Shown: positions 8,428-18,147, counted from the first letter of the stretch. The stretch is DNA of 64,000 bases from an uncultured Clostridium sp. (GCF_934754925.1 NZ_CAKVJA010000007.1:1-64000), one strand, 5' to 3'. Notes: generated from the letters alone by a model not told the origin. Numbers and translations are program-made.

Positions 8428-9033
8428 ATGAGAAAGAAAACAAAATTAATATCACTTGCAATTATAATTATATCAATATTGATAATAGGAGCTATAGTAT
8501 TAAATTTATATAATAAAGGATTTAAATTTTATACATATACAACAGAAAATTATATAGTAGATCAAGTTGAGGGAATAATTGGAATTGATGATGGAAAAAA
8601 TTATGACGGAAGGATTGAAGAACTATCAATAAAAAAGATTTATGATTCATATTTTGGATTTTTCTCTATTAAAGATATTAATGGAAATAAATATGGAATT
8701 GCTAAGTATAAAGAATGTTTTAATCTAGGAAGTCATAAAGTATTAAATTTAGATAAAATAATAAAAGCAAGTAATTCTGTAGCTATGATAGAGTTATCTG
8801 AAGAAAATAATCATGAGTTTCTTATATTAGTTTCATTAGATGAAGATAAATATGAAAGTCTAAATATTGTTTCTTTAAATAATAATGATGAAATTTTAGA
8901 AAATATTGAGTTAACATCTGAAGGAGTAGAAACCTTTGGTGGAGAACTTTTAAAGGATAATGTATACTTATTAAAATATAAAGCAGATGAATATATGGAA
9001 ATTGGAATAGAATTAGTAAAGAAGAGTGAATAA
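8428..9033 (+). CDS. predicted membrane-anchored extracytoplasmic protein, unknown function
   Basis: 201 residues: positively charged MRKKTK, one hydrophobic segment (about 7-28), then an acidic, lysine-rich soluble domain predicted to lie outside the membrane. No lipobox Cys and no recognised domain. The ATG at 8428 is preceded by GGAGGG. It is a single-gene unit closed by a terminator that overlaps its stop codon. I do not recognise a family. Confidence 0.65.
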   Translation: MRKKTKLISLAIIIISILIIGAIVLNLYNKGFKFYTYTTENYIVDQVEGIIGIDDGKNYDGRIEELSIKKIYDSYFGFFSIKDINGNKYGIAKYKECFNLGSHKVLNLDKIIKASNSVAMIELSEENNHEFLILVSLDEDKYESLNIVSLNNNDEILENIELTSEGVETFGGELLKDNVYLLKYKADEYMEIGIELVKKSE

Positions 9034-9052
9034 TAATTTCACTCTTCTTATT
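9019..9052 (+). terminator. terminator overlapping stop codon
   Basis: AAGAAGAGTGAA (9019-9030) pairs with TTCACTCTTCTT (9038-9049); the loop holds the stop codon of the preceding gene. It can also serve the convergent nadE. Confidence 0.8.
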
Positions 9053-9114
9053 AAAAAATAATTATTATAGTTCTTGAATAAATAATTTAATTAAATAGTT
9101 TTAAGCTTATAAAT

Positions 9115-11019
9115 TTACTTAAAGGAATTAAATGATGCATCAGAAGGCATTCTCCAATCACCACGTGGGCTAAGAGATATTGAACCAACTTTAGGTCCAT
9201 CAGGTAAAGCACTTCTTTTAAATTGTTGAGTAAAGAATCTATAAATAAACTTATCAAGCCATTTTTCAATTTCTTCCTCAGAATAATCATCTTTAAATGC
9301 TGCTTTGGCTAAAAGTAATATTCTTTCTTTAGATGAACCATGTTTTATAAAGTGATAAAGGAAGAAATCATGAAGTTCGTAAGGTCCTACAATATCTTCT
9401 GTTTTTTGAACTATATCACCATTATCACTTTTTGGAAGTAGTTCAGGACTAACAGGAGTATCTAATATATCTAATAGTGTGTGTGATACTTCTTCATTAG
9501 ATTCTTTTTCAGCAACATATTTAACTAAATATCTAACAAGTGTTTTTGGAATTGAAGGATTTACAGAGTACATACTCATATGATCTCCGTTGTAAGTACA
9601 CCATCCAAGTGCTAGTTCAGATAAATCTCCTGTACCTATTAATAAGCCACCTTCTTTATTTGCTAAATCCATAAGAATTTGAGTTCTTTCTCTAGCCTGA
9701 ACATTTTCATAAGTTACATCATGTATATCTTTATCATGACCAATATCTTTAAAGTGTTGAAGGGCAGCATCAACTATATTTATTTCTCTTAAATCTGTTC
9801 CTAACTCATTACATAAAGTTAAAGCATTATTATAAGTTCTATCGGTTGTACCAAAGCCAGGCATAGTAATTGCTATAATATTTTTATTGTCCATTCCTAG
9901 AAGCTCAAATGTTTTAACTACCACTAAAAGTGCTAATGTTGAATCAAGACCGCCAGAAATACCTATAACAGCTTTTTTTAGGCCTGTATGCTCTAAACGC
10001 TTAGCTAGAGCTGCAGCTTGAATATTAAATATTTCTTTACATCTTTCTTCCCTTTCATGTTCATTTGAAGGAACAAAAGGATGTTTATCAACATACCTAT
10101 CAAAATCTTTAATTTCAGTATTATTAAATTTGAATAGTATATTTTTAGCTTTAAAAGGTACTATATTTGATGCATCTCTATAACTTAAGTTTTTAAGTCT
10201 TTCAGAATTAAGCTTAAATACATCTATACAAGATGTAATTACTTCATTTTCTCTTTGGAATCTTTGATTCTCTTTTAATATAGATCCATTTTCACTTATT
10301 ATTAAATGACCACTAAATAAAAGATCAGTTGTAGATTCATAAACTCCAGCAGATGAATAAATATAAGAAGTCATACATCTAGCACTTTGATTAGAAATTA
10401 AAGATAATCTATAATCTTTTTTACTTACAAGTTCATTAGAAGCAGAAAGATTTGCAATAATATTAGCACCTAGAAGAGAAAGATAAGAGCTAGGAGGTAT
10501 AGTTACCCATAAATCTTCACAAATTTCTAATGCAAATTTATAATTACCACTTGTAAAAATTAAATTAGTACCAAAAGGTATATTTTCTTGGAAAGGTAAT
10601 GTTACAATTTCATCAATTAAATTAACACCTTCAGTAAACCATCTTTTTTCGTAAAATTCACTATAATTAGGAATATATGATTTTGGTACAATACCTAGGA
10701 TTTTACCATTAAAAATCATAAATCCACAGTTGTATAAAACATTATTGTGGATTAATGGAGCACCAACAGTAATAAGTATGTCTTTAGCAATTGTATACTC
10801 GCAAATTTCCTTTAATCCATCTAAAGTTTTATTTAAAAGTACAGAAGTTAAAAATAAGTCTCCGCATGTATAAGATGTAATACAAAGTTCAGGGAAAACA
10901 AGGAATTTTACTCCCTTAGCATATGCATCGTCTATACAAAGACATATATTTTCAACATTATATTTAATATCAGATACCTTTGTTTTTGGACAAGCAGCAC
11001 CTACTTTAATAAAGTCCAT
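9115..11019 (-). CDS. nadE: glutamine-dependent NAD+ synthetase
   Basis: 634 residues, the two-domain glutamine-hydrolysing form. The N-terminal nitrilase-fold glutaminase has its catalytic triad Glu44 (FPEL), Lys113 (VPKSY) and Cys167 (EICEDLW); the C-terminal synthetase has the PP-loop SGGLDST (355-361). It converts nicotinate adenine dinucleotide to NAD+ using glutamine and ATP, the last step of NAD synthesis. ATG follows GGAGATGA. It is transcribed away from nfeD and converges with the upstream exported-protein gene. It appears complete. Confidence 0.95.
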   Translation of the reverse strand: MDFIKVGAACPKTKVSDIKYNVENICLCIDDAYAKGVKFLVFPELCITSYTCGDLFLTSVLLNKTLDGLKEICEYTIAKDILITVGAPLIHNNVLYNCGFMIFNGKILGIVPKSYIPNYSEFYEKRWFTEGVNLIDEIVTLPFQENIPFGTNLIFTSGNYKFALEICEDLWVTIPPSSYLSLLGANIIANLSASNELVSKKDYRLSLISNQSARCMTSYIYSSAGVYESTTDLLFSGHLIISENGSILKENQRFQRENEVITSCIDVFKLNSERLKNLSYRDASNIVPFKAKNILFKFNNTEIKDFDRYVDKHPFVPSNEHEREERCKEIFNIQAAALAKRLEHTGLKKAVIGISGGLDSTLALLVVVKTFELLGMDNKNIIAITMPGFGTTDRTYNNALTLCNELGTDLREINIVDAALQHFKDIGHDKDIHDVTYENVQARERTQILMDLANKEGGLLIGTGDLSELALGWCTYNGDHMSMYSVNPSIPKTLVRYLVKYVAEKESNEEVSHTLLDILDTPVSPELLPKSDNGDIVQKTEDIVGPYELHDFFLYHFIKHGSSKERILLLAKAAFKDDYSEEEIEKWLDKFIYRFFTQQFKRSALPDGPKVGSISLSPRGDWRMPSDASFNSFK

Positions 11020-11368
11020 ATATTCATCTCCATTCCGTTTTATTATATAAATTTAGTATTGTATTCCAAGGTTAATAAAATACATATAAATCAATAATAA
11101 AAGGAAAGTACTAGAAAAGCAATGGATTTAAAAGAAAAGTATGGTAGAATATATTAAATGATATAAAATAACTCTTTTTAAGATAAAAAATAACTTGCAA
11201 TAGGTTTGGGAATAATATATAATTAAATTGTGGTTAAGAAAGTGACTGTAATAAGCTTAGCTACAAAAATGGAAAATTATATTATATAATAAAAATAATA
11301 CATATTATTATTAAATCTTTTATAAGTATTTACTAATGAATGTATAATAATAGAAAGGGGGAAGATTA
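11020..11368. other. divergent intergenic region nadE/nfeD
   Basis: 349 bp of very A+T-rich sequence between two divergent genes. TATAAT-like hexamers occur near 11344, but I see no good -35 partner, no riboswitch-like structure and no open frame. Confidence 0.4.
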
Positions 11369-11797
11369 ATGGTTGAGGTTATTGTTTGGTTACTTGTTGC
11401 TATTGCATTAATTGTTATTGATATTGTTACTAGTAGTTTTATTTTTATGTGGTTCTCATTAGGAGCTATTGTAGCTATAATGCTTTCATTACTTGAAATA
11501 TCAGTAGCATGGCAAATTGTTGCATTTTTAGTAGTAGGTGTAGCAACTGTTTCTATTGGATATCCTTGGGCAAAGAAAAAATTTAAAGCAGATGTAAATC
11601 ATGTACCAACAATGGAGCAAACTTATATTGGTAAAGAAATGATTGCTAATGAGGACATGGAAGAAAAATCAAAGATAAAAGTAGATGGTATTTACTGGAC
11701 TGCTTATAATAAAGGGAAAATAATTAAAAAGGGTGAAAAATATACCATAACAGGTATAGAAGGAAATAAATTAATTGTTAAATTAAAGGAGGATTAA
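11369..11797 (+). CDS. NfeD-like membrane protein (YbbJ type)
   Basis: 142 residues: two or three N-terminal membrane helices (to about residue 65) followed by a small beta-barrel OB-fold domain (VDGIYWTAYNKGKIIKKGEKYTI), the short NfeD1b layout. Such proteins pair with SPFH/stomatin proteins in membrane microdomains. Here the stomatin gene starts one base after the stop, with its ribosome site AAAGGAGG inside the nfeD end, giving tight translational coupling. The start follows AAAGGGGG. Confidence 0.85.
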   Translation: MVEVIVWLLVAIALIVIDIVTSSFIFMWFSLGAIVAIMLSLLEISVAWQIVAFLVVGVATVSIGYPWAKKKFKADVNHVPTMEQTYIGKEMIANEDMEEKSKIKVDGIYWTAYNKGKIIKKGEKYTITGIEGNKLIVKLKED

Positions 11798-11798
11798 T

Positions 11799-12740
11799 AT
11801 GCCAGGTATGATTTTTTTAGTAGCAGTATTAGTTATTGTATTTCTAATATTGTTATCATCAATTAAAGTAGTAAATACAGGTTATTTATATGTAGTAGAA
11901 AGGTTAGGTCAATTTCATAGGATTCTAGAACCAGGTTGGCACTTTGTAATTCCAGGTGTAGATTTTGTAAGAAAAAAAGTATCAACTAAACAACAAATTT
12001 TAGACGTACCACCACAATCAGTGATTACAAAGGATAATGTTAAAATAAGTGTTGACAATGTTATTTTCTATAAGATGTTAAATGCTAAAGATGCAGTATA
12101 TAATATTGAAGATTATAAATCAGGTATAGTTTATTCAGCAACAACTAATATAAGAAATATCTTAGGTAATATGACATTAGATGAAGTATTAGCAGGAAGG
12201 GATAGCATTAACCAACAATTATTAGGTATTATTGATGAAGTTACAGATGCTTATGGTATTAAAGTACTATCAGTTGAAATTAAAAACATAATTCCACCAG
12301 CTGAAATACAACAAGCAATGGAAAAGCAAATGAAGGCTGAAAGAGATAAGAGAGCTATGATTCTTCAAGCAGAAGGTTTAAGACAATCTCAAATTGAAAA
12401 GGCTGAAGGTGAAAAGCAATCTAAGATACTTGCTGCAGAAGCTGAAAAAGAAGCTAATATTAGAAGAGCAGAAGGTTTAAAAGAATCACAATTACTTGAA
12501 GCAGAAGGTAAAGCGAAAGCAATTGAACAAATTGCAATAGCAGAATCAGAAGCTATAAGAAAAGTAAATGAAGCTATTATTCAATCAGGAACTAATGAAA
12601 CAGTAATTGCATTAAAGCAAGTAGAAGCTCTTAAGGAAATGGCTAATAATCCTGCTAATAAGCTTATATTACCAAATGAAACATTATCATCACTTGGTAG
12701 TATAGCTGCTATTGGAGAAATGCTTAAAAAAGATAAGTAA
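11799..12740 (+). CDS. SPFH/stomatin-like membrane scaffold protein (QmcA type)
   Basis: 313 residues: one N-terminal membrane helix (3-22), an SPFH domain (about 25-190; VERLGQFHRILEPGWHF and NIIPPAEIQQAMEKQMKAERDKRA are characteristic) and an Ala/Glu-rich coiled coil (about 180-260) that supports oligomerisation. It organises membrane domains or regulates membrane proteases together with its NfeD partner encoded immediately upstream. Usual length and complete. A strong terminator follows nine bases after the stop. Confidence 0.9.
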   Translation: MPGMIFLVAVLVIVFLILLSSIKVVNTGYLYVVERLGQFHRILEPGWHFVIPGVDFVRKKVSTKQQILDVPPQSVITKDNVKISVDNVIFYKMLNAKDAVYNIEDYKSGIVYSATTNIRNILGNMTLDEVLAGRDSINQQLLGIIDEVTDAYGIKVLSVEIKNIIPPAEIQQAMEKQMKAERDKRAMILQAEGLRQSQIEKAEGEKQSKILAAEAEKEANIRRAEGLKESQLLEAEGKAKAIEQIAIAESEAIRKVNEAIIQSGTNETVIALKQVEALKEMANNPANKLILPNETLSSLGSIAAIGEMLKKDK

Positions 12741-12748
12741 TATTTAAT

Positions 12749-12784
12749 AAAAAGTATCGTATGCAAATGCGATACTTTTTTATT
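12749..12784 (+). terminator. terminator of nfeD-SPFH operon
   Basis: AAAAAGTATCG (12749-12759) pairs with CGATACTTTTT (12770-12780), followed by more T. Confidence 0.9.
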
Positions 12785-12867
12785 ATATTTATATCAAGCA
12801 GTAATAATTATTAGAAATATTAACATATAATTTTATGAGTAATAAGGGTTATGGGGAGTATAGAAAT

Positions 12868-13410
12868 ATGCCAAATTTAAAAGGATCAAAAACAGAAAAA
12901 AATTTAATGGAAGCTTTTGCAGGAGAGAGCCAGGCACGTAATAAGTATACTTATTTTGCAGCTAAAGCTAAAAAGGAAGGTTATGAACAAATAGCAGCCT
13001 TATTTGAGGAAACCGCTGCAAATGAAAAGGAACATGCAAAAATATGGTTTAAGCTTTTATGTGGTGGTGATATAGGTACAACAGCAGAAAACTTAAAAGA
13101 AGCAGCTGCAGGGGAAAATTATGAATGGACAGATATGTATGATAGAATGGCTAAGGAAGCAAGAGTAGAGGGGTTTAATGATATAGCTTATTTATTTGAA
13201 TCCATAGGAAAGATTGAAAAGACTCATGAAGAAAGGTATTTAAAGCTTCTTCAAAATGTAGAAGATGGGTCAGTTTTTGCTAAAAACACAAAGTCAGTTT
13301 GGATTTGTCGTAACTGTGGACATATAGTAGACAGCTTAACTGCACCAGGAGTGTGTCCAGTATGTAAACATCCACAAGCATATTTTGAACTAAGAGTTAT
13401 TAATTATTAA
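12868..13410 (+). CDS. rbr: rubrerythrin
   Basis: 180 residues from the ATG at 12868 (MPNLKGSKTEKNL), chosen because GGGGAG lies eight bases upstream; the longer frame from 12835 has no ribosome site. The N-terminal four-helix ferritin-like domain has the diiron ligands in EAFAGESQARNKY, ETAANEKEHAK, KEARVEGF and GKIEKTHEERY; the C-terminal rubredoxin domain has CRNCGH and CPVCKH. It reduces hydrogen peroxide in the cytosol of anaerobes and protects against oxidative stress. The downstream spacer holds foldback element B. Confidence 0.95.
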   Translation: MPNLKGSKTEKNLMEAFAGESQARNKYTYFAAKAKKEGYEQIAALFEETAANEKEHAKIWFKLLCGGDIGTTAENLKEAAAGENYEWTDMYDRMAKEARVEGFNDIAYLFESIGKIEKTHEERYLKLLQNVEDGSVFAKNTKSVWICRNCGHIVDSLTAPGVCPVCKHPQAYFELRVINY

Positions 13411-13429
13411 ATTGTTAGTTAAGGTTTAA

Positions 13430-13650
13430 GTATGGTGATGATGAAAATTAATGATATTACCTCCAGGAATGAGTGTGAATTTCGTTAAGAAGTTATATTG
13501 TTTTTTCAGAAAAAGTCCTAAAGCTTCGAAGTTAACTATTGTTTATCTTAGCTTATTAACGGACTTTTTCTTCCAAAAGCAATTAAATTCTACTGCTTAT
13601 TTTCACTGTTCCAGAAAATAAATATTTCATTTTTCGCTTTAATGTGGTGT
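13430..13650. repeat. foldback intergenic element, copy B (related to copy A)
   Basis: The space between rbr and the convergent helD is another imperfect palindrome: outer arms about 13440-13484 and 13600-13640, and a perfect 10-bp stem GAAAAAGTCC (13509-13518) / GGACTTTTTC (13561-13570). Its right arm shares TTTCAC, TTCC-GAAAA and CATTTTTCG in the same order and spacing with copy A at 1748-1785. It probably also terminates both genes. Confidence 0.6.
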
Positions 13651-13661
13651 GAAACATTATT

Positions 13662-15839
13662 CTAGTACTTAATAATAGAATAATAAGATGAATCTTTTGG
13701 TAGTATTTCTTCAAGTGAAGTATTAGTGAATATATGCAATTCGTGTAAGGCTCTTGTACAAGCTGTATAGAATAAATGTTTATCTTCATTAGATAAATAA
13801 TTTTCGCCATCAGCTAAAATTACACCATCAAACTCTAATCCTTTTGCAATATAAGATGATATTATATTAATACCAATCTTAAATTCACATTTATCACTTA
13901 CTATTAAATTTACATCAGTACCAATTGATTTTAATGAAGAATAAAGTTTTTCGCAGTTTTCTTTATTTTTACAAATAATAGCTATTGATTTGTAGCACTT
14001 ATTTTGCATTTCTATAATTTTTTCAGAAATTCGTTCATTTAAGTTATTATTTACTAAATAAATAGTAGGATTCTCTCCAATTCTATCAACAGCTTCAATA
14101 GGTTCATGAGTATCGAGAATATCTTTTGTAAAGTTAGTTATATTTGCAGTTGAACGATAGCTTTTAGTTAAGACTACAGTTTTAATATCATTAAAAACAT
14201 TAGTAATAGCATCTCTGCTTTTCACATTTGAATGTTTATCAATTCTTTGATTTAAATCACCCATAATAGTTAAAGATGCATTTGGAAATGACTTTTTAAC
14301 TATTTCATAGAATAAAGGGCTATAATCTTGACATTCATCTACAAGAAGGTGTTTCATGTTTCCATAGGTTCTGAAACCTTCTAAGGCAGCTCTAATATAA
14401 ATTATTGGAGTAATGTCTTCATATTTAACTTCATTATTATTTAAAGAAGATAATGTAATTTCTTTTATATCAGTTAAATCTAAATCGGTATATTTTTCTA
14501 TATTATCCCAAAGTAATTTGTATATAGCAACATTATCTAATGTATCTACCATAGAATCAACTTGAATGTCTACTTGGTTTTTACAATAATCATAGAATGT
14601 TTTTTTATCTTCTACATAATCAAAATGTGAATTATCTTTTGATGATAAATACTTATTTTCAACTTGTGAAAATAAACTTTGCTTAATAACATCAATTCTA
14701 TTTAAGAATGGAATATCTTTAAATCTTTCAAAGAATGTATTTTCAACTGATTTTTTACTAACTATTTGAGAACCTTCAATTACTATTGGTTTAACGTTAG
14801 TTATAAGTCTTGGAATATCTAAAGTGAAGCTATTTAATACATCCATAAATTGTAGGGTATTTTTATATTCCATAGCTTTAGTTCTTTTCTTAAATTCATT
14901 TAAATCTATTATATTAGAGTAAATATAATCTAAATGATCATTTTTACTTTCATATAAATAGTTTGTAGGTAAAAATCTTTTTGAATAAAGTTCAAAAGTA
15001 GTTTGACGAATATTACTTTCACCAAGTTCAGGTAATACATCAGATATATACTCTGCAAAGACTTCATTTGGACTAAATATTAAAATATTTTCTGCACTTA
15101 AATTTTTTCTATGTTTGTATAAAAGATAAGCTGATCTATGTAGTGCTATAGAAGTTTTACCAGAACCAGCAGCTCCTTGTATAAATAATACTTTACTATC
15201 ATCACTTCTAATAATATCATTTTGTTCCTTTTGAATAGAAGCAACTATGTTTTTCATTTTATCTGTAGCATTCCCACTTAACATAGAAGTTAAAGCTTCA
15301 TCACATAAACTTTCATTAGAATTATGCATAAATACAATTTCACCATTTTTTATATTGTATTGTCTTGTAAATTCAATTTCACCTTGAATTCTTCTAACAG
15401 GAGCATCGTAGTATGCAGGACCCACTTCAAAGTCATAAAACATGTTAGCAACAGGGGAACGCCAATCAAATACAAAAATATCAAAATTATCTTCATCCTC
15501 AACTGTTGATAATCCTATATAAAAGCTTTCAGCATCTTCTCCATCTTCCTTAAAATCTAATCTTGCAAAGTAGGGATTAGATAGTTGTTTTTCCAAGGTT
15601 CTAATTCTTGAAATCTTTTTTGAATGAAGTTGTTCATTTAAGGCCACTTGTCCACAGTTTTCGTTAATTTCAATTTCATCAAGCTCATTTCTATTATCCC
15701 AAAGAAATTTTCTATGCTTGATTATTTCTTTATCTTGTTCATCACTAGAAGCACCATAACTTTTTAAAAGGTCATTTATTTTTTCTAGTGTATTTTTTAA
15801 ATATACTTTTTCATCACATAGGTCTTTTCCAATTAGCAT
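13662..15839 (-). CDS. helD: HelD-like UvrD/Rep-family helicase
   Basis: 725 residues. The N-terminal ~100 residues are charged and helical (coiled coil), then a domain containing FDWRSPVANMFYD, then Walker A GAAGSGKTS (222-230), Walker B LLVDECQDYS and C-terminal helicase motif FYTACTRALHEL. This layout, with the long N-terminal arm before motif I, is that of HelD, which binds RNA polymerase and removes stalled complexes, rather than of UvrD or PcrA. The ATG follows AAGGAGAAGG. It is monocistronic and converges with rbr. Confidence 0.85.
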   Translation of the reverse strand: MLIGKDLCDEKVYLKNTLEKINDLLKSYGASSDEQDKEIIKHRKFLWDNRNELDEIEINENCGQVALNEQLHSKKISRIRTLEKQLSNPYFARLDFKEDGEDAESFYIGLSTVEDEDNFDIFVFDWRSPVANMFYDFEVGPAYYDAPVRRIQGEIEFTRQYNIKNGEIVFMHNSNESLCDEALTSMLSGNATDKMKNIVASIQKEQNDIIRSDDSKVLFIQGAAGSGKTSIALHRSAYLLYKHRKNLSAENILIFSPNEVFAEYISDVLPELGESNIRQTTFELYSKRFLPTNYLYESKNDHLDYIYSNIIDLNEFKKRTKAMEYKNTLQFMDVLNSFTLDIPRLITNVKPIVIEGSQIVSKKSVENTFFERFKDIPFLNRIDVIKQSLFSQVENKYLSSKDNSHFDYVEDKKTFYDYCKNQVDIQVDSMVDTLDNVAIYKLLWDNIEKYTDLDLTDIKEITLSSLNNNEVKYEDITPIIYIRAALEGFRTYGNMKHLLVDECQDYSPLFYEIVKKSFPNASLTIMGDLNQRIDKHSNVKSRDAITNVFNDIKTVVLTKSYRSTANITNFTKDILDTHEPIEAVDRIGENPTIYLVNNNLNERISEKIIEMQNKCYKSIAIICKNKENCEKLYSSLKSIGTDVNLIVSDKCEFKIGINIISSYIAKGLEFDGVILADGENYLSNEDKHLFYTACTRALHELHIFTNTSLEEILPKDSSYYSIIKY

Positions 15840-15912
15840 TTTATCCTTCTCCTTATAAATACGGTCATTAAATTTTAATGTTTATAATTCAATGTGTCAA
15901 GTATGGAAGAAT

Positions 15913-15950
15913 AAAAGATCATTAATGGGTTAAAATATTAATGACCTTTT
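15913..15950 (-). terminator. terminator of the prenyl/desaturase operon
   Basis: Stem AAAAGATCATTAAT (15913-15926) / ATTAATGACCTTTT (15937-15950), ending in TCTTTTATTCTT on the minus strand. A second hairpin CGCAAG (15970-15975) / CTTGCG (15982-15987) nearer the gene has its T-tract on the plus strand only. Confidence 0.65.
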
Positions 15951-15994
15951 AGGTTACGTAGGATTTTGTCGCAAGTATTATCTTGCGGCTTTTT

Positions 15995-17479
15995 TCATTT
16001 ATTATTAATAATATCTGCACAGATTTTTGAACTTTTTAATACCATTGAAATTCCATTCCCAGGATGTACAGAAGCTCCCGTAAAATATAAATCTTTAATA
16101 TCAGATAAAACACATTGAGGCCTAAAAATTAAACTCTGACTTAAGTTATGACCTATTCCAAAAGCTGAACCAGCATAGGTATTGAATATGTTTTTTAGGT
16201 CTATAGGAGTTAGATGATGTTTAAATACAATATGAGAAGAAATATCTTCTAGTCCAGGTATTTTTGAAACTATATCTAGTAGTTGATTTTCTAGTTTAAA
16301 TATATCATTATTAGACCAAGATATATTTTTATAAAGTAGATTAGGTACTCTTAACATAATATTTATTGTTTCGCAACCTATAGGACAAAGTGAAGTGTCA
16401 ATAGAACTAGGACAATAAATATAAAGTGATGGATCTAATGATAACTTCCCTTTAAAAGGAGCTTCTAGATTCTTTTTAAAATTCTTATTAATAAAAATAT
16501 TATGTACATCAAGAGAAGGATATTTTTTATTTAACCCTAAATAGAGAATAAAGGTTGAGCAAGAATGCTCAAAATTAGTTATATCTTCTGATAGAGTTTT
16601 AAAGGATTTATTTTTTATTAAATTATTAATAGTGTAACAGTAATCACTTGAACAAACTACTAAATCAGAATAAATACATTTGTTTTTAATTTTAATTCCT
16701 GATGCTCTATTATTATTTAATATAATTTCATCTACATTTGAAGAAGTATGAATTTTACCACCTAAATCTAAAATTAATTTTCTTAGTGCTTCAATATAGG
16801 AATATATACCTCCCCTTATATAGTATAGGCCATTATATTGTGTAGATGATGGAATTAAGTTATAAATACATCTTGAGTCAAAAGGAGATATACCTACATA
16901 CATAGATTGAAATAGAATATAGTTTATTAATTTTTCACAAGATATATATTTTTTACAATCTTTATAGCAAGAACTTAAAGAGTGCAAACTATATGCTTTA
17001 TTCAAAGTTAAAGGATTAAAAAGGCTTTTACTTTGAATAAATGGTTTATTAAGAAAGTATTTTTCTGCTAATAGATATCTTTTGTAATTAATAGATAAAA
17101 AATTAAAGTAAGAGTATGAATCATCTAAATCATTGTTTGTTATAGAATTTATAGTTTTACAAAGTGAAGGTAAGTCAGTTTTAAAACTATAATTTGTATC
17201 ATCATAATAAAATACTTTATACAAAGTATTAAGGGGGACAATAGAAAAATAGTCCTTATAATTTTTGTTACAATAATTAAAAATCTCTATGTAATCGTTA
17301 GGCATCATTAACAAAGAGGCTGTTAAATCAAATTTAAAATTAGAATACTTTAGACAATTAATTTTACCACCTAAGAATTTATTTTTTTCATATAAATCTA
17401 CCTTAAAACCATTATGTAATAATCTAGCGGCTATGGATAGTCCTCCTATACCGCCTCCTATAACAATTGCTTTCTTCAT
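15995..17479 (-). CDS. phytoene desaturase (CrtI)-like FAD-dependent oxidoreductase
   Basis: 494 residues from the ATG at 17479; a GTG nine bases upstream is part of the AAGGTG ribosome site. The N-terminal dinucleotide fold GGGIGGLS with YEKNKFLGGK, and the C-terminal FTGASVHPGNGI, are the two signatures of the CrtI family of carotenoid/polyprenoid desaturases and related isomerases. It lies 17 bases after a cis-prenyltransferase-like gene, so its substrate is probably the polyprenyl product of that enzyme. No phytoene synthase is in the window, so ordinary carotenoid synthesis is not supported. Precise reaction unknown. Confidence 0.75.
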   Translation of the reverse strand: MKKAIVIGGGIGGLSIAARLLHNGFKVDLYEKNKFLGGKINCLKYSNFKFDLTASLLMMPNDYIEIFNYCNKNYKDYFSIVPLNTLYKVFYYDDTNYSFKTDLPSLCKTINSITNNDLDDSYSYFNFLSINYKRYLLAEKYFLNKPFIQSKSLFNPLTLNKAYSLHSLSSCYKDCKKYISCEKLINYILFQSMYVGISPFDSRCIYNLIPSSTQYNGLYYIRGGIYSYIEALRKLILDLGGKIHTSSNVDEIILNNNRASGIKIKNKCIYSDLVVCSSDYCYTINNLIKNKSFKTLSEDITNFEHSCSTFILYLGLNKKYPSLDVHNIFINKNFKKNLEAPFKGKLSLDPSLYIYCPSSIDTSLCPIGCETINIMLRVPNLLYKNISWSNNDIFKLENQLLDIVSKIPGLEDISSHIVFKHHLTPIDLKNIFNTYAGSAFGIGHNLSQSLIFRPQCVLSDIKDLYFTGASVHPGNGISMVLKSSKICADIINNK

Positions 17480-17505
17480 TTTAATCACCTTCTTAAATTA
17501 ATGAT

Positions 17506-18147
17506 TTATCCTCCTAATGTAACATCTTGTGTTGCGTACCAATCTAATGCATCATATATATGTTGAGGTTTAAAATCAGGCCAATAATCATCTACTACAT
17601 AAAAATCTGAATAAACAGATTGTATTGGTAAAAAACCACTCAATCTTCTTCTTCCACCCCAACGAATAATTAAGTCTATTCTTGAAATATCTTTTGAGTG
17701 TAAGACTAAATCAAAATTATTTCTTTTATGATATGTCTGTCTAGAGAGATTTAAATCCCACTCCCAACCATAATTAACCAAAAAGTTCACTTTTAATCCG
17801 CCTTTACCAAAAACCTTTCTTTTGGTAAATTGCATTAATTCAGGGGGAAAGCAAGGAGATTCTATATTACCTACAACTAATAATTCGGCATCTTCATGAG
17901 AGAGTAATTTTACAGCATCTATACAAGCTTTAGTAAATGCATCTTTTTGCTTTGCAGGTCTTTTTGTATTATCAGTAGTAAAACCATAATAAGTTATTTC
18001 TTCGATGCCTAGTTTTTGGCATATTTTAAATAGTAAAAGGCCTGGATTAATACCAATATTATATCCCTTTTCCTTAGAGAGGCCATTATTTTCAGCCCAA
18101 CGTCTATTACCATCAGGAATAATTCCAATATGTTTAGGAAGTCTCAT
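17506..18147 (-). CDS. undecaprenyl diphosphate synthase family (cis-prenyltransferase) protein, atypical
   Basis: 213 residues, about 30-40 shorter than housekeeping UppS. It has the P-loop-like GIIPDGNRRWA with catalytic Asp12, but later motifs differ: FSTENW is GFTTDNT and RTSGEQRLSNF is RWGGRRRLSGF. The fold and allylic diphosphate site are therefore kept while chain length or substrate probably differ. It is followed by a CrtI-like gene in a two-gene operon and is divergent from purL. The ATG follows AAGGAGTGG. It is unlikely to be the essential cell-wall enzyme; that is inference. Confidence 0.8.
   Translation of the reverse strand: MRLPKHIGIIPDGNRRWAENNGLSKEKGYNIGINPGLLLFKICQKLGIEEITYYGFTTDNTKRPAKQKDAFTKACIDAVKLLSHEDAELLVVGNIESPCFPPELMQFTKRKVFGKGGLKVNFLVNYGWEWDLNLSRQTYHKRNNFDLVLHSKDISRIDLIIRWGGRRRLSGFLPIQSVYSDFYVVDDYWPDFKPQHIYDALDWYATQDVTLGG

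Noticed and set aside
13411..13661. Short frames in the rbr-helD spacer as a small gene
   Set aside because: They lie in the foldback element, lack ribosome sites and read through palindromic arms.
15970..15996. Hairpin CGCAAG/CTTGCG with plus-strand T-tract as a small RNA terminator
   Set aside because: No plus-strand promoter or gene lies upstream in the gap; it may just be paired with the minus-strand terminator.
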